A stretch of 58,772 bases of DNA from JAPKZH01 sp964537875 (GCA_964537875.1 CAZIDN010000017.1:1-58772); one strand, 5' to 3'; counted from the first letter of the stretch, positions 10,057-19,290 are shown. A program made the numbers and translations. The notes: a model not told the origin generated them from the letters alone.

Positions 10057-10085
10057 TTGATTTTATTCCCGGCTTTCTTTAAAAT
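10057..10085 (+). promoter_or_regulatory. Putative sigma70 promoter of the metal-uptake operon
   Basis: TTGATT (10057-10062), 17-bp spacer, TAAAAT (10080-10085). The second arm of the inverted repeat, GATTTTAT (10059-10066), overlaps the -35 box. Expected leader of about 28 nt to the ATG at 10120. Confidence 0.45.
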
Positions 10086-10119
10086 GCAGGCGCGATTTCC
10101 CGAAGGCGAGCGTTCCCTG

Positions 10120-11049
10120 ATGTCTAGAAAACCGATCGTTCCGATGGTTATGAGCCTAGTCCTGGCTGGCTGGCTGCTGTCTTTTAGTGCCCAGAAGCCT
10201 TTGGCCCGGCCGAAGATAAAAATCATGACCACGGTTTTCCCGCTTTTGGAGTTTGCCCGGGCCATTGCCGGTGAAAGGGGAGAGGTGAGCCTTCTCTTGC
10301 CGCCGGGGGCGGAGGTTCATACTTGGCAGCCAAGGGTGAGCGATATGGAAAAGTTCGCCGCGGCGGACCTTTTAATTTTTATCGGCGCCGACTTGGAACC
10401 CTGGCTTGCGGATATTTTAAGAAGCGTCTCCAGACCCGGACTGAGGACGCTTGAAGTGACTCGCGGCCTGGTGCTCCTTTCCGGGAACGACAAGAGCTTT
10501 CCCCGGCCGGAGACCCATAAAATGGACCCTCATATCTGGCTCGACTTTGGACTTGATCAGGTCATCGTCGACCGGATCCAAAAGCTGCTTTCCGAAATCG
10601 AACCGGAGAATGCCGCCTATTTCGAACGAGCAGCCGCGTCCTACAAAGAAAAGCTGCAAAGGCTGGACGCCAAATACCAGGACCGTCTCTCCCGCTGTCG
10701 CCATAAAACGTTCATCTTCGGCGGACATTCCGCGTTCGCCTATCTGGCCCGCCGGTATCACCTCGAGCAAATTCCCGTCTACGGGCTGAGTCCGGATGCG
10801 GCGCCGACGCCGCGGCATCTGGTCGATGTGATCAGCCTGGCCAAGAAACACGATATCAAAACCATCTTTTTCGAAACGAGTGTCAGCGACAAACTGGCGC
10901 GTTTGATCGCCAGGGAAGTCGGGGCCGGCACATCCCTTCTCTATCCCGGTCACAACCTGACCAAAGAGCAATGGAGGTCTGGCATGACGTTTTTGAGCCT
11001 CATGGAAAAGAACCTGGAGAGCTTGAGACATGGACTCGCCTGTGAATAA
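10120..11049 (+). CDS. znuA: Zinc/manganese ABC transporter substrate-binding protein (ZnuA/TroA family)
   Basis: Cluster A-I solute-binding protein for Zn2+ or Mn2+. I favour the ATG at 10120 (MSRKPIVP), which gives a basic end and a hydrophobic signal segment (about residues 8-24) and has GAAGGCGAG upstream. Likely metal ligands are His67 (EVHTWQP), the His of DPHIWLD, the His of GGHSAFAYLA and the acidic residue of FFETSVS, at the positions expected for the family. There is no His-rich loop, so ion choice cannot be read from sequence; Zn is preferred because of the adjacent zinc peptidase gene. It overlaps the ATPase gene by 20 nt. Confidence 0.9.
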   Translation: MSRKPIVPMVMSLVLAGWLLSFSAQKPLARPKIKIMTTVFPLLEFARAIAGERGEVSLLLPPGAEVHTWQPRVSDMEKFAAADLLIFIGADLEPWLADILRSVSRPGLRTLEVTRGLVLLSGNDKSFPRPETHKMDPHIWLDFGLDQVIVDRIQKLLSEIEPENAAYFERAAASYKEKLQRLDAKYQDRLSRCRHKTFIFGGHSAFAYLARRYHLEQIPVYGLSPDAAPTPRHLVDVISLAKKHDIKTIFFETSVSDKLARLIAREVGAGTSLLYPGHNLTKEQWRSGMTFLSLMEKNLESLRHGLACE

Positions 11050-11797
11050 GGCGAAGACCTTGATCTGGGTGGAAGGCGTGACCTTCACCTACGGGCATGA
11101 CCCGGTTCTGGCGGACGTGTCTTTGTCCATCCATGAGGGCGATTTTCTGGCTATCCTGGGTCCGAACGGTTCTGGGAAAACGACGCTTCTCAAGATTATC
11201 CTGGGTCTTTTGAAGCCTGCCCGGGGGAGCGTTTTCCTCATGGGAAAAAGCGTCGAGAAATTTGGGGAATGGCAGAAAATCGGCTACGTTCCCCAGAAAG
11301 CCACCCATTTTGACCCGCTCTTTCCGGCTTCGGCCAAAGAGGTCGTGGCCATGGCACTCCTGTCTTCGGCAGGATTCCTCCACCGCATGAACAAAAAGGA
11401 AGACGCTTTGATTAACCATGCCCTGGAGCTTGTCGGGATGGCCGATTTCGCAAACAGGCGTATCGGAGAGCTCTCCGGAGGCCAACAGCAGCGCGTCTTC
11501 ATTGCCAGGGCAATTGTCCAGCAGCCCCGGGTTCTTTTTTTGGACGAACCGACAACCGGCGTGGATGCCGAAACCCAGGCCCATTTCTATGAGATTCTCG
11601 ACCGCTTGAATAAAAACGAAGGGATCACGATCGTCCAGATCACCCACGATATCGGCATCGTGAATAAGCATATCACCCAAGTGGCCTGTTTGAACCAACG
11701 GCTGGTCTATCACGGCAGCCACGAGGAGTTCTGCCGCTCGGACACCTTGAAAAATATGCTGGCCGGCGGCCACCACCTTATCTCACATCAGCATTGA
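11030..11797 (+). CDS. znuC: Metal ABC transporter ATP-binding protein
   Basis: ATPase subunit of the same importer. Walker A GPNGSGKT (residues 44-51), signature LSGGQQQR, Walker B VLFLDEP and the switch His in QITHDIG are all present in a 255-aa product. It starts 20 nt inside the end of the binding-protein gene, so translation is probably coupled, and the permease follows after 16 nt. No sign of damage. Confidence 0.94.
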   Translation: MDSPVNKAKTLIWVEGVTFTYGHDPVLADVSLSIHEGDFLAILGPNGSGKTTLLKIILGLLKPARGSVFLMGKSVEKFGEWQKIGYVPQKATHFDPLFPASAKEVVAMALLSSAGFLHRMNKKEDALINHALELVGMADFANRRIGELSGGQQQRVFIARAIVQQPRVLFLDEPTTGVDAETQAHFYEILDRLNKNEGITIVQITHDIGIVNKHITQVACLNQRLVYHGSHEEFCRSDTLKNMLAGGHHLISHQH

Positions 11798-11813
11798 AGG
11801 ATTCTGAACAGCG

Positions 11814-12617
11814 ATGGCAGCTCTTCTCAGCTACGGCTTTCTTCAGAGGGCCCTGTTGGCCGGCCTTTTTATCGGCCTCGCCTGCGCCCTGCTCGGCGTG
11901 TTTCTGCTCCTCAGAAAAGATGCGATGATCGGCCACGGCCTGTCCCACATCACCTTCGCGGGCGTGGCCCTTGGCCTTTTGCTCAAGACAATGCCCCTGG
12001 CCGTAGCCCTGGTCTTCTCAGTGATCGCGGCGCTGGGGATCGCCAAGCTCAAGGAACAGGCCGGCTTGTATGGGGATACGGCCATTGCCATCCTGAGCAG
12101 CGTCGGGATGGCCCTGGGAATCGTTCTGGCCACGCTCTCGGGGAATTTCAATGTGGCACTTTTCAATTTTCTTTTCGGCGAGATCTTGGCCATCGAGCCA
12201 CTGGAAGTTTGGCTTTCCATCGGGCTGGCGGCGATCGTCCTGGTGCTCGTGATCGGCCACTATCACAAATTCATGTATATGACCTTCGACCTTGAATCGG
12301 CCCGCGTGTCCGGAGTCCGCGTCCGACGGCTCGACGCCTTGATCACCGTCCTGACCGCGGTGACGATCGTCCTGGGAATGAAGGTTGTCGGAATCCTGCT
12401 CGTCTCGGCCCTGGTCGTAATCCCGGCCGCGGCGGGGCTTCAGGTGGCCGGCAGCTTTAAAAAGGCCGTCCTCTTTTCCTGTCTGGCATCGGCAGCCTCC
12501 GTCGTCGGGGGGCTGTGTTTAGCGTTCTTCTTTGACCTGCCCGCGTCCGGAACGATCGTCCTGTTCGCTTTTGTCCTGTTCGGCCTATTCTCGGTGTTCG
12601 GCAAGGGCCAGAGATAG
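11814..12617 (+). CDS. znuB: Metal ABC transporter permease (ABC-3 family)
   Basis: Inner-membrane permease of the ZnuB/TroC class, 267 aa, with about eight to nine hydrophobic segments and the typical early FLLLRKDAMIGHGLSH stretch. It completes the three-gene uptake operon with the genes just upstream. Its last 33 bases overlap the end of the convergent macrodomain gene, and no terminator hairpin is visible between the two. Confidence 0.93.
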   Translation: MAALLSYGFLQRALLAGLFIGLACALLGVFLLLRKDAMIGHGLSHITFAGVALGLLLKTMPLAVALVFSVIAALGIAKLKEQAGLYGDTAIAILSSVGMALGIVLATLSGNFNVALFNFLFGEILAIEPLEVWLSIGLAAIVLVLVIGHYHKFMYMTFDLESARVSGVRVRRLDALITVLTAVTIVLGMKVVGILLVSALVVIPAAAGLQVAGSFKKAVLFSCLASAASVVGGLCLAFFFDLPASGTIVLFAFVLFGLFSVFGKGQR

Positions 12618-13127
12618 GGTCCGCTCGAAGACGGCCATCGCTTCATCATCGTAAAGGCAGAAGATGACATCCCGGGGATCGTCGTTGGCCTTCAGGAATT
12701 CTGCGGCTTCCCGAATCATGATCTCGCTGCACTTTTGAAGAGGAAACCCGAAGATCCCGGTGCTGATGGCCGGAAAGGCGATCTCCCGGATTTTTTTGCC
12801 GCGGGCGATCTTCAAGCTGTTGCGCGTGGCGCTGGCCAGCTTCCGTTCTTCATCGCCTTCGCCGTTGACCGGCCCCGCCGCATGTATGACATATCTAGCC
12901 TTGAGGTTCCCTCCTCCGGTGACCACGGCTTGGCCGGTTTTTATGGGAGCCAGACGATCGCAGTCCTCCTGGATGGACGGCCCGCCCATTTTCTTGATGG
13001 CTCCCGCGACGCCCCCGCCGAGGACGAGCGACGTGTTGGCCGGGTTGACGATGGCTTCGCATTCGAGCAGGGCGATATTGCCTTGGACAAGCTTGATTCG
13101 TTTGCCCTGGAAAGTCCATTCCTTCAT
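12585..13127 (-). CDS. Macrodomain protein (O-acetyl-ADP-ribose deacetylase type)
   Basis: A stand-alone 180-aa macrodomain of the YmdB/Af1521 kind, which binds ADP-ribose and removes O-acetyl or ADP-ribosyl groups. The ligand loops are clear: AIVNPANTSLVLGGGVAGAI near residue 30 and the second loop AISTGIFGFP near 120. No other domain is attached. It is the last gene of a minus-strand run that also holds FTCD and a diguanylate cyclase; a functional link with them is not evident. The 3' end overlaps the znuB 3' end by 33 nt. Confidence 0.92.
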   Translation of the reverse strand: MKEWTFQGKRIKLVQGNIALLECEAIVNPANTSLVLGGGVAGAIKKMGGPSIQEDCDRLAPIKTGQAVVTGGGNLKARYVIHAAGPVNGEGDEERKLASATRNSLKIARGKKIREIAFPAISTGIFGFPLQKCSEIMIREAAEFLKANDDPRDVIFCLYDDEAMAVFERTLSLALAEHRE

Positions 13128-13160
13128 CTTTTTTCCTGGTGGATCATGGGCCGAAAAAGC

Positions 13161-13904
13161 CTATTTTATGAAGACAACGACCCTGTTTTTTCCCTCGGTT
13201 TTGGCCCGGTAGAGGGCGGCGTCCGTCAGGTTGACGATTTCCTCGACGGTCTGACCATGGTACGGCGAAGAATAGACGCCGACGCTGACGGTAAACTGGG
13301 CGATCTTTTCCAGATGAGACCCGATCCGGAACGGACAGAGGGCCACCTCTTTGCGGATCCGCTCTGCTGCCGCCGCCCCGTCCAGGCACGAGGTCTGGGG
13401 AAGGACGACCAGGAACTCTTCGCCTCCGTACCGCGCGGCGACATCCGAAGCTCGGATCATTTCCTGGATCAAGTCGGCGAAGGACTTCAAAATCCGGTCA
13501 CCGACGATATGGCCGTATTTATCGTTGAGGTCTTTGAAATCATCGAGGTCGATCATCATCACGCTCAGCGGATAATGATACCGGTCGGACCGGTAGATCT
13601 CTTCCTGAAGCCTGGCCTTGATGTAGGTCTGGTTATAAAGGCCGGTCAGCCCGTCTTTGATGGCCAGCGAGGTGAGCTTCTCGCTGAGGGCCAACCCGGA
13701 GAGAGAGATGAGCAGGATGATCACGAAGCCGAGGGTCATGATTGATCGTTCGAAGGACCGGAAGCCGATCCATCGCCAGTATTGGGGGATGAGATCGCCC
13801 AAGGAAATATAGACAAGGTAAGCCACGACGACGACGATGATCGTCCACAGCCTCTTTTTAAGGCTGTTGGTGACAATTGGTATTTTCGGAAACATCCGTT
13901 TCAT
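13161..13904 (-). CDS. Membrane-anchored diguanylate cyclase (GGDEF)
   Basis: Makes cyclic di-GMP from two GTP. Two TM helices (about residues 18-36 and 54-72) precede a GGDEF domain with DGLTGLYN, the metal motif LDDFKDLND, the active-site motif GGEEF (160-164) and an inhibitory I-site RASD five residues before it. The intact I-site implies product feedback. There is no periplasmic sensor domain; the loop between the helices is only about 17 residues. It begins 2 nt after the stop of FTCD and is followed by the macrodomain gene, so it is probably cotranscribed with amino-acid catabolism and peptidase genes. Confidence 0.94.
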   Translation of the reverse strand: MKRMFPKIPIVTNSLKKRLWTIIVVVVAYLVYISLGDLIPQYWRWIGFRSFERSIMTLGFVIILLISLSGLALSEKLTSLAIKDGLTGLYNQTYIKARLQEEIYRSDRYHYPLSVMMIDLDDFKDLNDKYGHIVGDRILKSFADLIQEMIRASDVAARYGGEEFLVVLPQTSCLDGAAAAERIRKEVALCPFRIGSHLEKIAQFTVSVGVYSSPYHGQTVEEIVNLTDAALYRAKTEGKNRVVVFIK

Positions 13905-13906
13905 TT

Positions 13907-15583
13907 TTACATCTTCTTGAGCTCTTTTTCAACCATTTTGTTAATCTCGTCCGCCAGGCGGAGGGCCCGTTTTTTGAGCCGGACGGCCTGTTTGGTGATG
14001 CGGGACCGGAATTCCCGGTCTTCGATGCTGGGCAGGTTGATCCTGATATTGTAGTAGGCGCCCTCGGCTGCGGCTCGTCCGGCCTGGCCGGCGACGCCCG
14101 CGTCGCTCACGGAGTTTCGGTTTCCCTTTTGGGCGACCTTTTTCGCGAGCTTCAGGAGCTCGACGCTTTTGTCCAGGACGTCAAAGGGGACGAGCGTCGC
14201 TTCCATCGCCGCGCTTCTCACGGCCTCGTCTCGCTCTTTTATCTGCTCCTCCGAAGCTTTCGGCAACCGGTGAGCGTCCATCAGCTTATTGAAGGCCGCC
14301 GTGTCGAGGTCCACGGACTCAAGACAGGCGTCTTTCAACTTTTGGGCGCGGGCGGCTGTCTGTTTTAGGTCCTTCCAGGCCTTTTCGTATCCTTTCTTGC
14401 CGACTGTCAAATTGGCGACCATCGAAGACAGCGACGCCGAGAGGGCGCCGCAGAGGGCCGCCGCGCTGCCGCCGCCGGGAGCCGGGGAATCCATGGATAA
14501 CTCATTGGCGAATTCTCGCAGGCTCATCCCAATCAGCCGCTTCTTCGGTTCCTCGATCTGGTTCTCGATGATTTTTTTCTTCGGGTCGAAGGGCACGATA
14601 TCGCTTAAGCCGAGGGAGAGGACGGCCGTCCGGATCAGCTCTTCCTCGGGAACCCCCGGGCTTTTCCCCTGTTTGTCCAAATAATACCTGCCGGCCGCCA
14701 AGAGCGCCTCTTTCGGAATCAATCCGACAAGCTCGCTGCCGGTGACCCTCAAGCCCAGCATCTCGGCCAGCCGGACAACCTCGTCGAAGACGACGTGGAC
14801 GGGAGTGACCTTATAGTTGGTGAAGTTGATGGAGAGCTGGGCGATGCCGTAGTCCTCGATGTACCAGCCGACCGCCTTGAGATGGGTGAACTTGCCGGGG
14901 ACTTTGATGGTCAGGCCGGCCTCGTCGCGGAGGATGTTGCCGTCGCTGTCCCGCCTGGCCCGGCCGCTCTCCCGGATGTGGAGGGCGATTTCGTTGGCCC
15001 GCCGGCGATCCCGGGTGTTCAAGTTGATGTTGTAGGCGATCAGGAACTCCCTGGCCCCGATGACCGTGGCTCCCGCTTTGGCGTTGAACAGAGGTTCGCC
15101 GCAATCGGGGGCCCAAGCGGGATCTTTCAATTTCGCCGGCAGCCCTTCATATTCTCCGGCTCGGATCGCGGCCAGGTTCCGCCGTTCCGGTTTCAAGGCG
15201 GCTTCCTCATAAAAGTAAACGGGAATCCCGAGCTCGGCCGCGACCCTCTTGCCGAGAGCATGGGCCATTTGGACGCAGTCGTCCATGGTCACATCGGAAA
15301 GGGGGACAAACGGGCAGACATCCGTGGCCCCGATTCGGCTGTGGGCGCCTTTATGCCGACCCATATCGATGACTTCGGCGGCTTTGCCGATGGCCTTGAA
15401 CGCCGCTTCCAGGACGGCCTCGGGCGGCCCGATGAACGTGACGACCGTGCGGTTGGTCGATTCACCGGGGTCCACATCGAGGAGCTTAACTCCTGGCGTG
15501 GCCTCGATTTCTTTTGTGATGGCTTGAATTTTATCTCTGTCCCGGCCTTCGCTGAAATTGGGGACGCATTCGACAAGCTTCAT
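13907..15583 (-). CDS. ftcD: Formiminotransferase-cyclodeaminase (fused FTCD)
   Basis: Last steps of histidine degradation by the tetrahydrofolate route: glutamate formiminotransferase (about residues 1-325, with VPNFSEGRD at the start and the GRHKGAHSRIGATD substrate segment) fused to formiminotetrahydrofolate cyclodeaminase (about 345-558, with SPAPGGGSAAALCGAL). The start is ATG 15583, with AAAGGAG six bases upstream; the frame extends to 15670 without support. At 558 aa it is the usual length of the fusion. It lies 19 nt after the M16 gene and 2 nt before the cyclase. It ties peptide digestion to one-carbon metabolism and suggests histidine fermentation. Confidence 0.95.
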   Translation of the reverse strand: MKLVECVPNFSEGRDRDKIQAITKEIEATPGVKLLDVDPGESTNRTVVTFIGPPEAVLEAAFKAIGKAAEVIDMGRHKGAHSRIGATDVCPFVPLSDVTMDDCVQMAHALGKRVAAELGIPVYFYEEAALKPERRNLAAIRAGEYEGLPAKLKDPAWAPDCGEPLFNAKAGATVIGAREFLIAYNINLNTRDRRRANEIALHIRESGRARRDSDGNILRDEAGLTIKVPGKFTHLKAVGWYIEDYGIAQLSINFTNYKVTPVHVVFDEVVRLAEMLGLRVTGSELVGLIPKEALLAAGRYYLDKQGKSPGVPEEELIRTAVLSLGLSDIVPFDPKKKIIENQIEEPKKRLIGMSLREFANELSMDSPAPGGGSAAALCGALSASLSSMVANLTVGKKGYEKAWKDLKQTAARAQKLKDACLESVDLDTAAFNKLMDAHRLPKASEEQIKERDEAVRSAAMEATLVPFDVLDKSVELLKLAKKVAQKGNRNSVSDAGVAGQAGRAAAEGAYYNIRINLPSIEDREFRSRITKQAVRLKKRALRLADEINKMVEKELKKM

Positions 15584-15602
15584 TCTCGGCTCCTTTATCG
15601 AT

Positions 15603-17042
15603 TCACTGCTTTTCTTTGTTGGTCGTGTATTGGAGGATCCCTTTGCTGTCATAGACGTCGATCGATTCAAATTCGTTCAGGCGGGCGGCCAGCAGGGATT
15701 TGTCTCCGGCAATGACGACAAGCGGCGGCTGGAGGAAGCATTTTTGGGCCGCCGTGAAGACTTTTTCCGGGCTGACCAGCAAGATCTGCTCATAGTACTT
15801 GTTCCAATAGTCATTTCCCCGGTCGTAGGCCATGATCTCAGATATCTTCTCGGAAAAAGCGCTCAGCCGCTCGATGGCAATGGGGAAATTGCCGATGAGA
15901 TAGGACTTGGCTTGATCGATCTCTGAAGTGGCAATGGGCTCCTTGGCGATTTTCCTGATCTCTTTTAGGACTTCCTGGACCGAGGGATAGATGAACTCCG
16001 GAGCGACCCTGGCCCGGACGCAAAAAAGTCCGCTTGATTTATAAAAAATCGCCTCGCTGAAGGCGAAATAGGCGTAGCCTTTGGATTCTCGGAGGTTCAT
16101 GAAGAGCCTCGAGTTCTCAGTCCCGCCCAGGACTTGGCTGACGACGGAAAGAGAGGACGGATCAAGGTCGGTCGAGGCAAAAACCGTGCCCAGGTAGATC
16201 GCGCAGTCTTTGGCCAGCGGGACATCAATAAAACAGATTCTTTCTTTTTGGGGCGGGCTGATGGGCGGAAACGGTTTTGGATTGAGCTCGCCCGGTTGCC
16301 AGGTATTGAGAAATTGACTGACTTTCCGGGTCGCCATCATGCTCGGGATGCTTCCGGTGAGAATGACATGGGCATTATTGGGCCGGTAGTACCGGTCGAA
16401 GAATTCCAGGAGGTCCTTTTGATTCCAATTTTTAACGGCGTCTCTTGAAAATCCCATCTTTTCAAAGGGATGGTTTTTAAATAAAAGCCTGATCAGGTGT
16501 CGATAGGCCACAAACTCCGGGTCTTTTTCCCTTTTCAGGTAGTCCAGGCTCAAGATCGACTTGGCGCTTTTAATCGCTTTTTCCGAAAAATCCGGCTTGA
16601 GGATCATCTGGCCAAGAAGTTCCAGCGCCTGGTCGAGATAGTCATCCAAAAAGTTAAATGTTAAAAGCGTAAAATCTTCCAAGGTAGAAACAGAGAGGGA
16701 GCCGCCGATCGATTCGATGAACTCTTCGATGTCCGAAGCGGAGCGGGTTTGCGTCGATCGGGTGACGACATGGGCGGCAAAGCTGGCCGTTCCCGGAGAT
16801 CTATCTGGAGACGAGCTTTCTCCGCTTTGGATGATGAGTTGAAGGGTCATCATGGGCAAGTCATCCCTGAAGACCACCGAAACCCTCAGGCCGTTCGTCA
16901 GCGGCCTGGTCTCGATCGAGGGCAGCTTGAGTTCTTGACGGGGTTCCGGAGGGGGTTGGGCTTTTCGGAAGCGCTCTTGGCCGGCCATGGTCAAAGCGAC
17001 TGCCCATAGGACGAAGCCCAGGAGGATGCCACTTTTTTTCAT
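15603..17042 (-). CDS. M16 family protein, catalytic motif absent (subunit 2)
   Basis: A 479-aa exported protein (signal peptide to about residue 20, ending TMAGQ) with the two-lobe M16/insulinase fold. At the position of the zinc motif HxxEH it reads HVVTR (residues 91-95): the Glu and second His are gone. M16 enzymes are often pairs in which one subunit is degenerate, and this looks like the degenerate one; its C-terminal lobe still has the substrate-binding type AYFAFSEAIF stretch. Its start overlaps the stop of the other M16 gene by 4 nt, which fits a heterodimer. The partner also lacks the motif, see findings. Confidence 0.9.
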   Translation of the reverse strand: MKKSGILLGFVLWAVALTMAGQERFRKAQPPPEPRQELKLPSIETRPLTNGLRVSVVFRDDLPMMTLQLIIQSGESSSPDRSPGTASFAAHVVTRSTQTRSASDIEEFIESIGGSLSVSTLEDFTLLTFNFLDDYLDQALELLGQMILKPDFSEKAIKSAKSILSLDYLKREKDPEFVAYRHLIRLLFKNHPFEKMGFSRDAVKNWNQKDLLEFFDRYYRPNNAHVILTGSIPSMMATRKVSQFLNTWQPGELNPKPFPPISPPQKERICFIDVPLAKDCAIYLGTVFASTDLDPSSLSVVSQVLGGTENSRLFMNLRESKGYAYFAFSEAIFYKSSGLFCVRARVAPEFIYPSVQEVLKEIRKIAKEPIATSEIDQAKSYLIGNFPIAIERLSAFSEKISEIMAYDRGNDYWNKYYEQILLVSPEKVFTAAQKCFLQPPLVVIAGDKSLLAARLNEFESIDVYDSKGILQYTTNKEKQ

Positions 17043-18370
17043 TTTGTCTTGACGTTCAGGATCACGCTATTATCAGTCGTGAAGTAGCGGTGAGCGACGG
17101 TCACGACATCGGTGTTGGTGACCTTCATGCATTTATCGAGTTCGAGGGGCAGGTCGTCGAGATTCCGGAGAGAAAAATATTCCTCGCAAAGAAAGATCGC
17201 TTTATCCAGAGTCGTGGCGATGCGGTCCAGGTAGTCCCGTCTGAGCATATTCTTGGCCTTGTTCAGCTCGGCGTCCGAAGGATAAGCGGTTTTCAGCTTG
17301 TCCAGCTCGGAGAAAACAGCATTCTGGCATTGGTTGATCCAGTACAGATCGGTGGCCACAACGAAGAATTTGTAAACGAAGCGGTCCCTGCGCTTTTCGA
17401 TCCCGCCGCCGAGCTGACGGGCGATTTTATTGTCCGGACCGAGCAGCCGCCGCATCATGCGCGAGCTCCGGCCCCGCATCAGGATATAGTCGAGGATGGT
17501 CAGGGAATAGAGGTCATTGGGAGCGAAGAGCGAGAGCCGAAAGCCCATATAAAAAGCCGGGGCCAGGGCCAGGGAATCCTCTTCCGTCTTGATGACCTGT
17601 TTTTTTGTATATTGAAAAGGCAAGGGCACGACGCTGAGATCCTTTCCCTTGGGGATGGTCTCGAAATATCTGGCGATCAGCTCGCCGGTTTTCATTTTGT
17701 TGAAGTTGCCGGTGATGCAGAGGACGGCGTTGTTCGGCACGTAATAGGTGGCATAGAAATTTTTCACGTCGTCCAGGGTCAGGGTCCGGAGGTCGTCTTC
17801 CGATCCCAACAACGGATGGCTGTAGGGAAAATCCATGTACAAAAGCTGGTCGAAAGAAAACTGATTTTCCAGATAGGGATCGTCGCTCCTTCTCTGGCGC
17901 ATGACATCCAGGAGGTCCTTTCTCGTCTCTTCCAGACTGTCTTCGGTGATCTCGAGATACCTCATCCTGTCCGATTCCATCCAAAGGACAAGGGCCAGTT
18001 GGTTGGAGGGAACGGTCTGATAGAAAATCGACATGTCCTCGGTCGTGCTGGCGTTGAGCCTGCCGCCGACGCGGTTGATATTGTTGAAGTGTTGTTGGGG
18101 GGGGACATCGGCTGAGCCGGAAAACATCATGTTTTCCATGAGATAGGCCAGGCCTGATTTTCCCGGAAGCTCATGGATGGAACCGACCCTGTAGGCGACA
18201 GCCACGGACACGACGGGCAGGGAATCATCTTCGGAGAGGATTACCTGAAGGCCGTTTTTGAGCTTATACTGACTGAAAGGAAAAGCGTACTTATTGGGAG
18301 CCTGGGAGAAGAGACTCCCCGCGGCCAAGACAATGGCCAGGCCGGTGACCCCAATTTTCTTATAAAACAT
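17039..18370 (-). CDS. M16 family protein, zinc motif mutated (subunit 1)
   Basis: A 443-aa exported M16 homologue (signal peptide ending near LFSQA). The region is well preserved around the active site (GKSGLAYLMENMMFSGS), but HxxEH is YLMEN (residues 76-80): the first His is Tyr and the second Asn, while the Glu remains. Each change needs one base (CAT to TAT, CAC to AAC class). With no pair of His ligands, zinc proteolysis is unlikely. It forms a 4-nt-overlapping pair with the next gene. Possible roles are a peptide-binding or assembly module like mitochondrial core proteins. Confidence 0.91.
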   Translation of the reverse strand: MFYKKIGVTGLAIVLAAGSLFSQAPNKYAFPFSQYKLKNGLQVILSEDDSLPVVSVAVAYRVGSIHELPGKSGLAYLMENMMFSGSADVPPQQHFNNINRVGGRLNASTTEDMSIFYQTVPSNQLALVLWMESDRMRYLEITEDSLEETRKDLLDVMRQRRSDDPYLENQFSFDQLLYMDFPYSHPLLGSEDDLRTLTLDDVKNFYATYYVPNNAVLCITGNFNKMKTGELIARYFETIPKGKDLSVVPLPFQYTKKQVIKTEEDSLALAPAFYMGFRLSLFAPNDLYSLTILDYILMRGRSSRMMRRLLGPDNKIARQLGGGIEKRRDRFVYKFFVVATDLYWINQCQNAVFSELDKLKTAYPSDAELNKAKNMLRRDYLDRIATTLDKAIFLCEEYFSLRNLDDLPLELDKCMKVTNTDVVTVAHRYFTTDNSVILNVKTK

Positions 18371-18399
18371 GGCCTATGAGCACGCCTTTATGCGTAAGA

Positions 18400-19290
18400 T
18401 TAAAATACCACAATCAGCGGAAAATTTGAAAGCCCCATTTTGGAGGATCCCCTAAACCCGCGGCCCTCCGCCGTTTTCTCGGAGAAATGGATGAACGAGA
18501 AGCATTCGGGGACGTGGGAATCGTAGAGGCCGTGCCTGTTCAAAGCCCAGCCCGGATCGGGATGGGCTCTCACCCCGCAATAATGAAGGGCTTCGAACCT
18601 CGAAAAATCCATCCTCCAGACATCTCCGTCTTGGGGGGGAAGAGCGCGGCCCTGGGCCAGGACGGACATCCCTTGCCAGGGGAAGGCCAGTTCCACGGTC
18701 CAGCCTTTATCGACATCTCTGTCGTCATTGAGAGTGCCGTCGACAAAAACGGCCGTTTTCAGCCCGGGAAAATCCCAGTCCATGAAGGCCCATCTCGCGC
18801 CGCGGGGATGCTTCCCGTGCCGCATGGCGTCTTGAAAACCGCCGAGGACATCCGGCTTCTGAGTCAAGAGGTTGAATTCGGGACGATCGAAAAAGGTGCC
18901 TTTTTTGAGGGCGTCCTGCCAGATATAGAAAACCTCGTAGATCGTGCCGAGTGCGTTGATCTGGAATTCATAATAGCCGTCCGGGGCCGCGATAAAGAGC
19001 TCGACATCATTCTCTGTCCAGATGAAAGAATCCCGCTGGGCGAGTCTGGCTTGGACATTGGGTTCTTCCACCCAGAAGCCCGCATAAAAATAATCATCAT
19101 CCCAGAGGGCGGCCATCCGCGTGTCAAAAAAGCCGGGGACGCCCGTGACGAGGTCCACGAACCTGGGAGATATTGGGGCGTTCTTCCAGCTCTCCTCGTC
19201 GAGCCGACCGTCAATCGAAAGCGACTGAGGAGTTCGATAACACGTATAATGAAACAGGTCTTCTTCGGAACAACCATAGGCGGACTTCAT
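18400..19290 (-). CDS. Carbohydrate-binding family 9-like (CBM9/DOMON-type) protein
   Basis: A 296-aa protein of the CBM9-like group: SIDGRLDEESWKNA near residue 25, then TRMAALWDDDYFYAGFWVEEP and ENDVELFI, and a WRMDFSRFE end motif. These domains bind sugars or cofactors in other contexts. No signal peptide is visible, so it is either cytoplasmic or uses an unmarked start. It begins 8 nt after the M28-M19 gene with AGGGAAG before its ATG and precedes the M16 pair by 29 nt, within the same transcription run. The substrate is unknown. Confidence 0.85.
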   Translation of the reverse strand: MKSAYGCSEEDLFHYTCYRTPQSLSIDGRLDEESWKNAPISPRFVDLVTGVPGFFDTRMAALWDDDYFYAGFWVEEPNVQARLAQRDSFIWTENDVELFIAAPDGYYEFQINALGTIYEVFYIWQDALKKGTFFDRPEFNLLTQKPDVLGGFQDAMRHGKHPRGARWAFMDWDFPGLKTAVFVDGTLNDDRDVDKGWTVELAFPWQGMSVLAQGRALPPQDGDVWRMDFSRFEALHYCGVRAHPDPGWALNRHGLYDSHVPECFSFIHFSEKTAEGRGFRGSSKMGLSNFPLIVVF

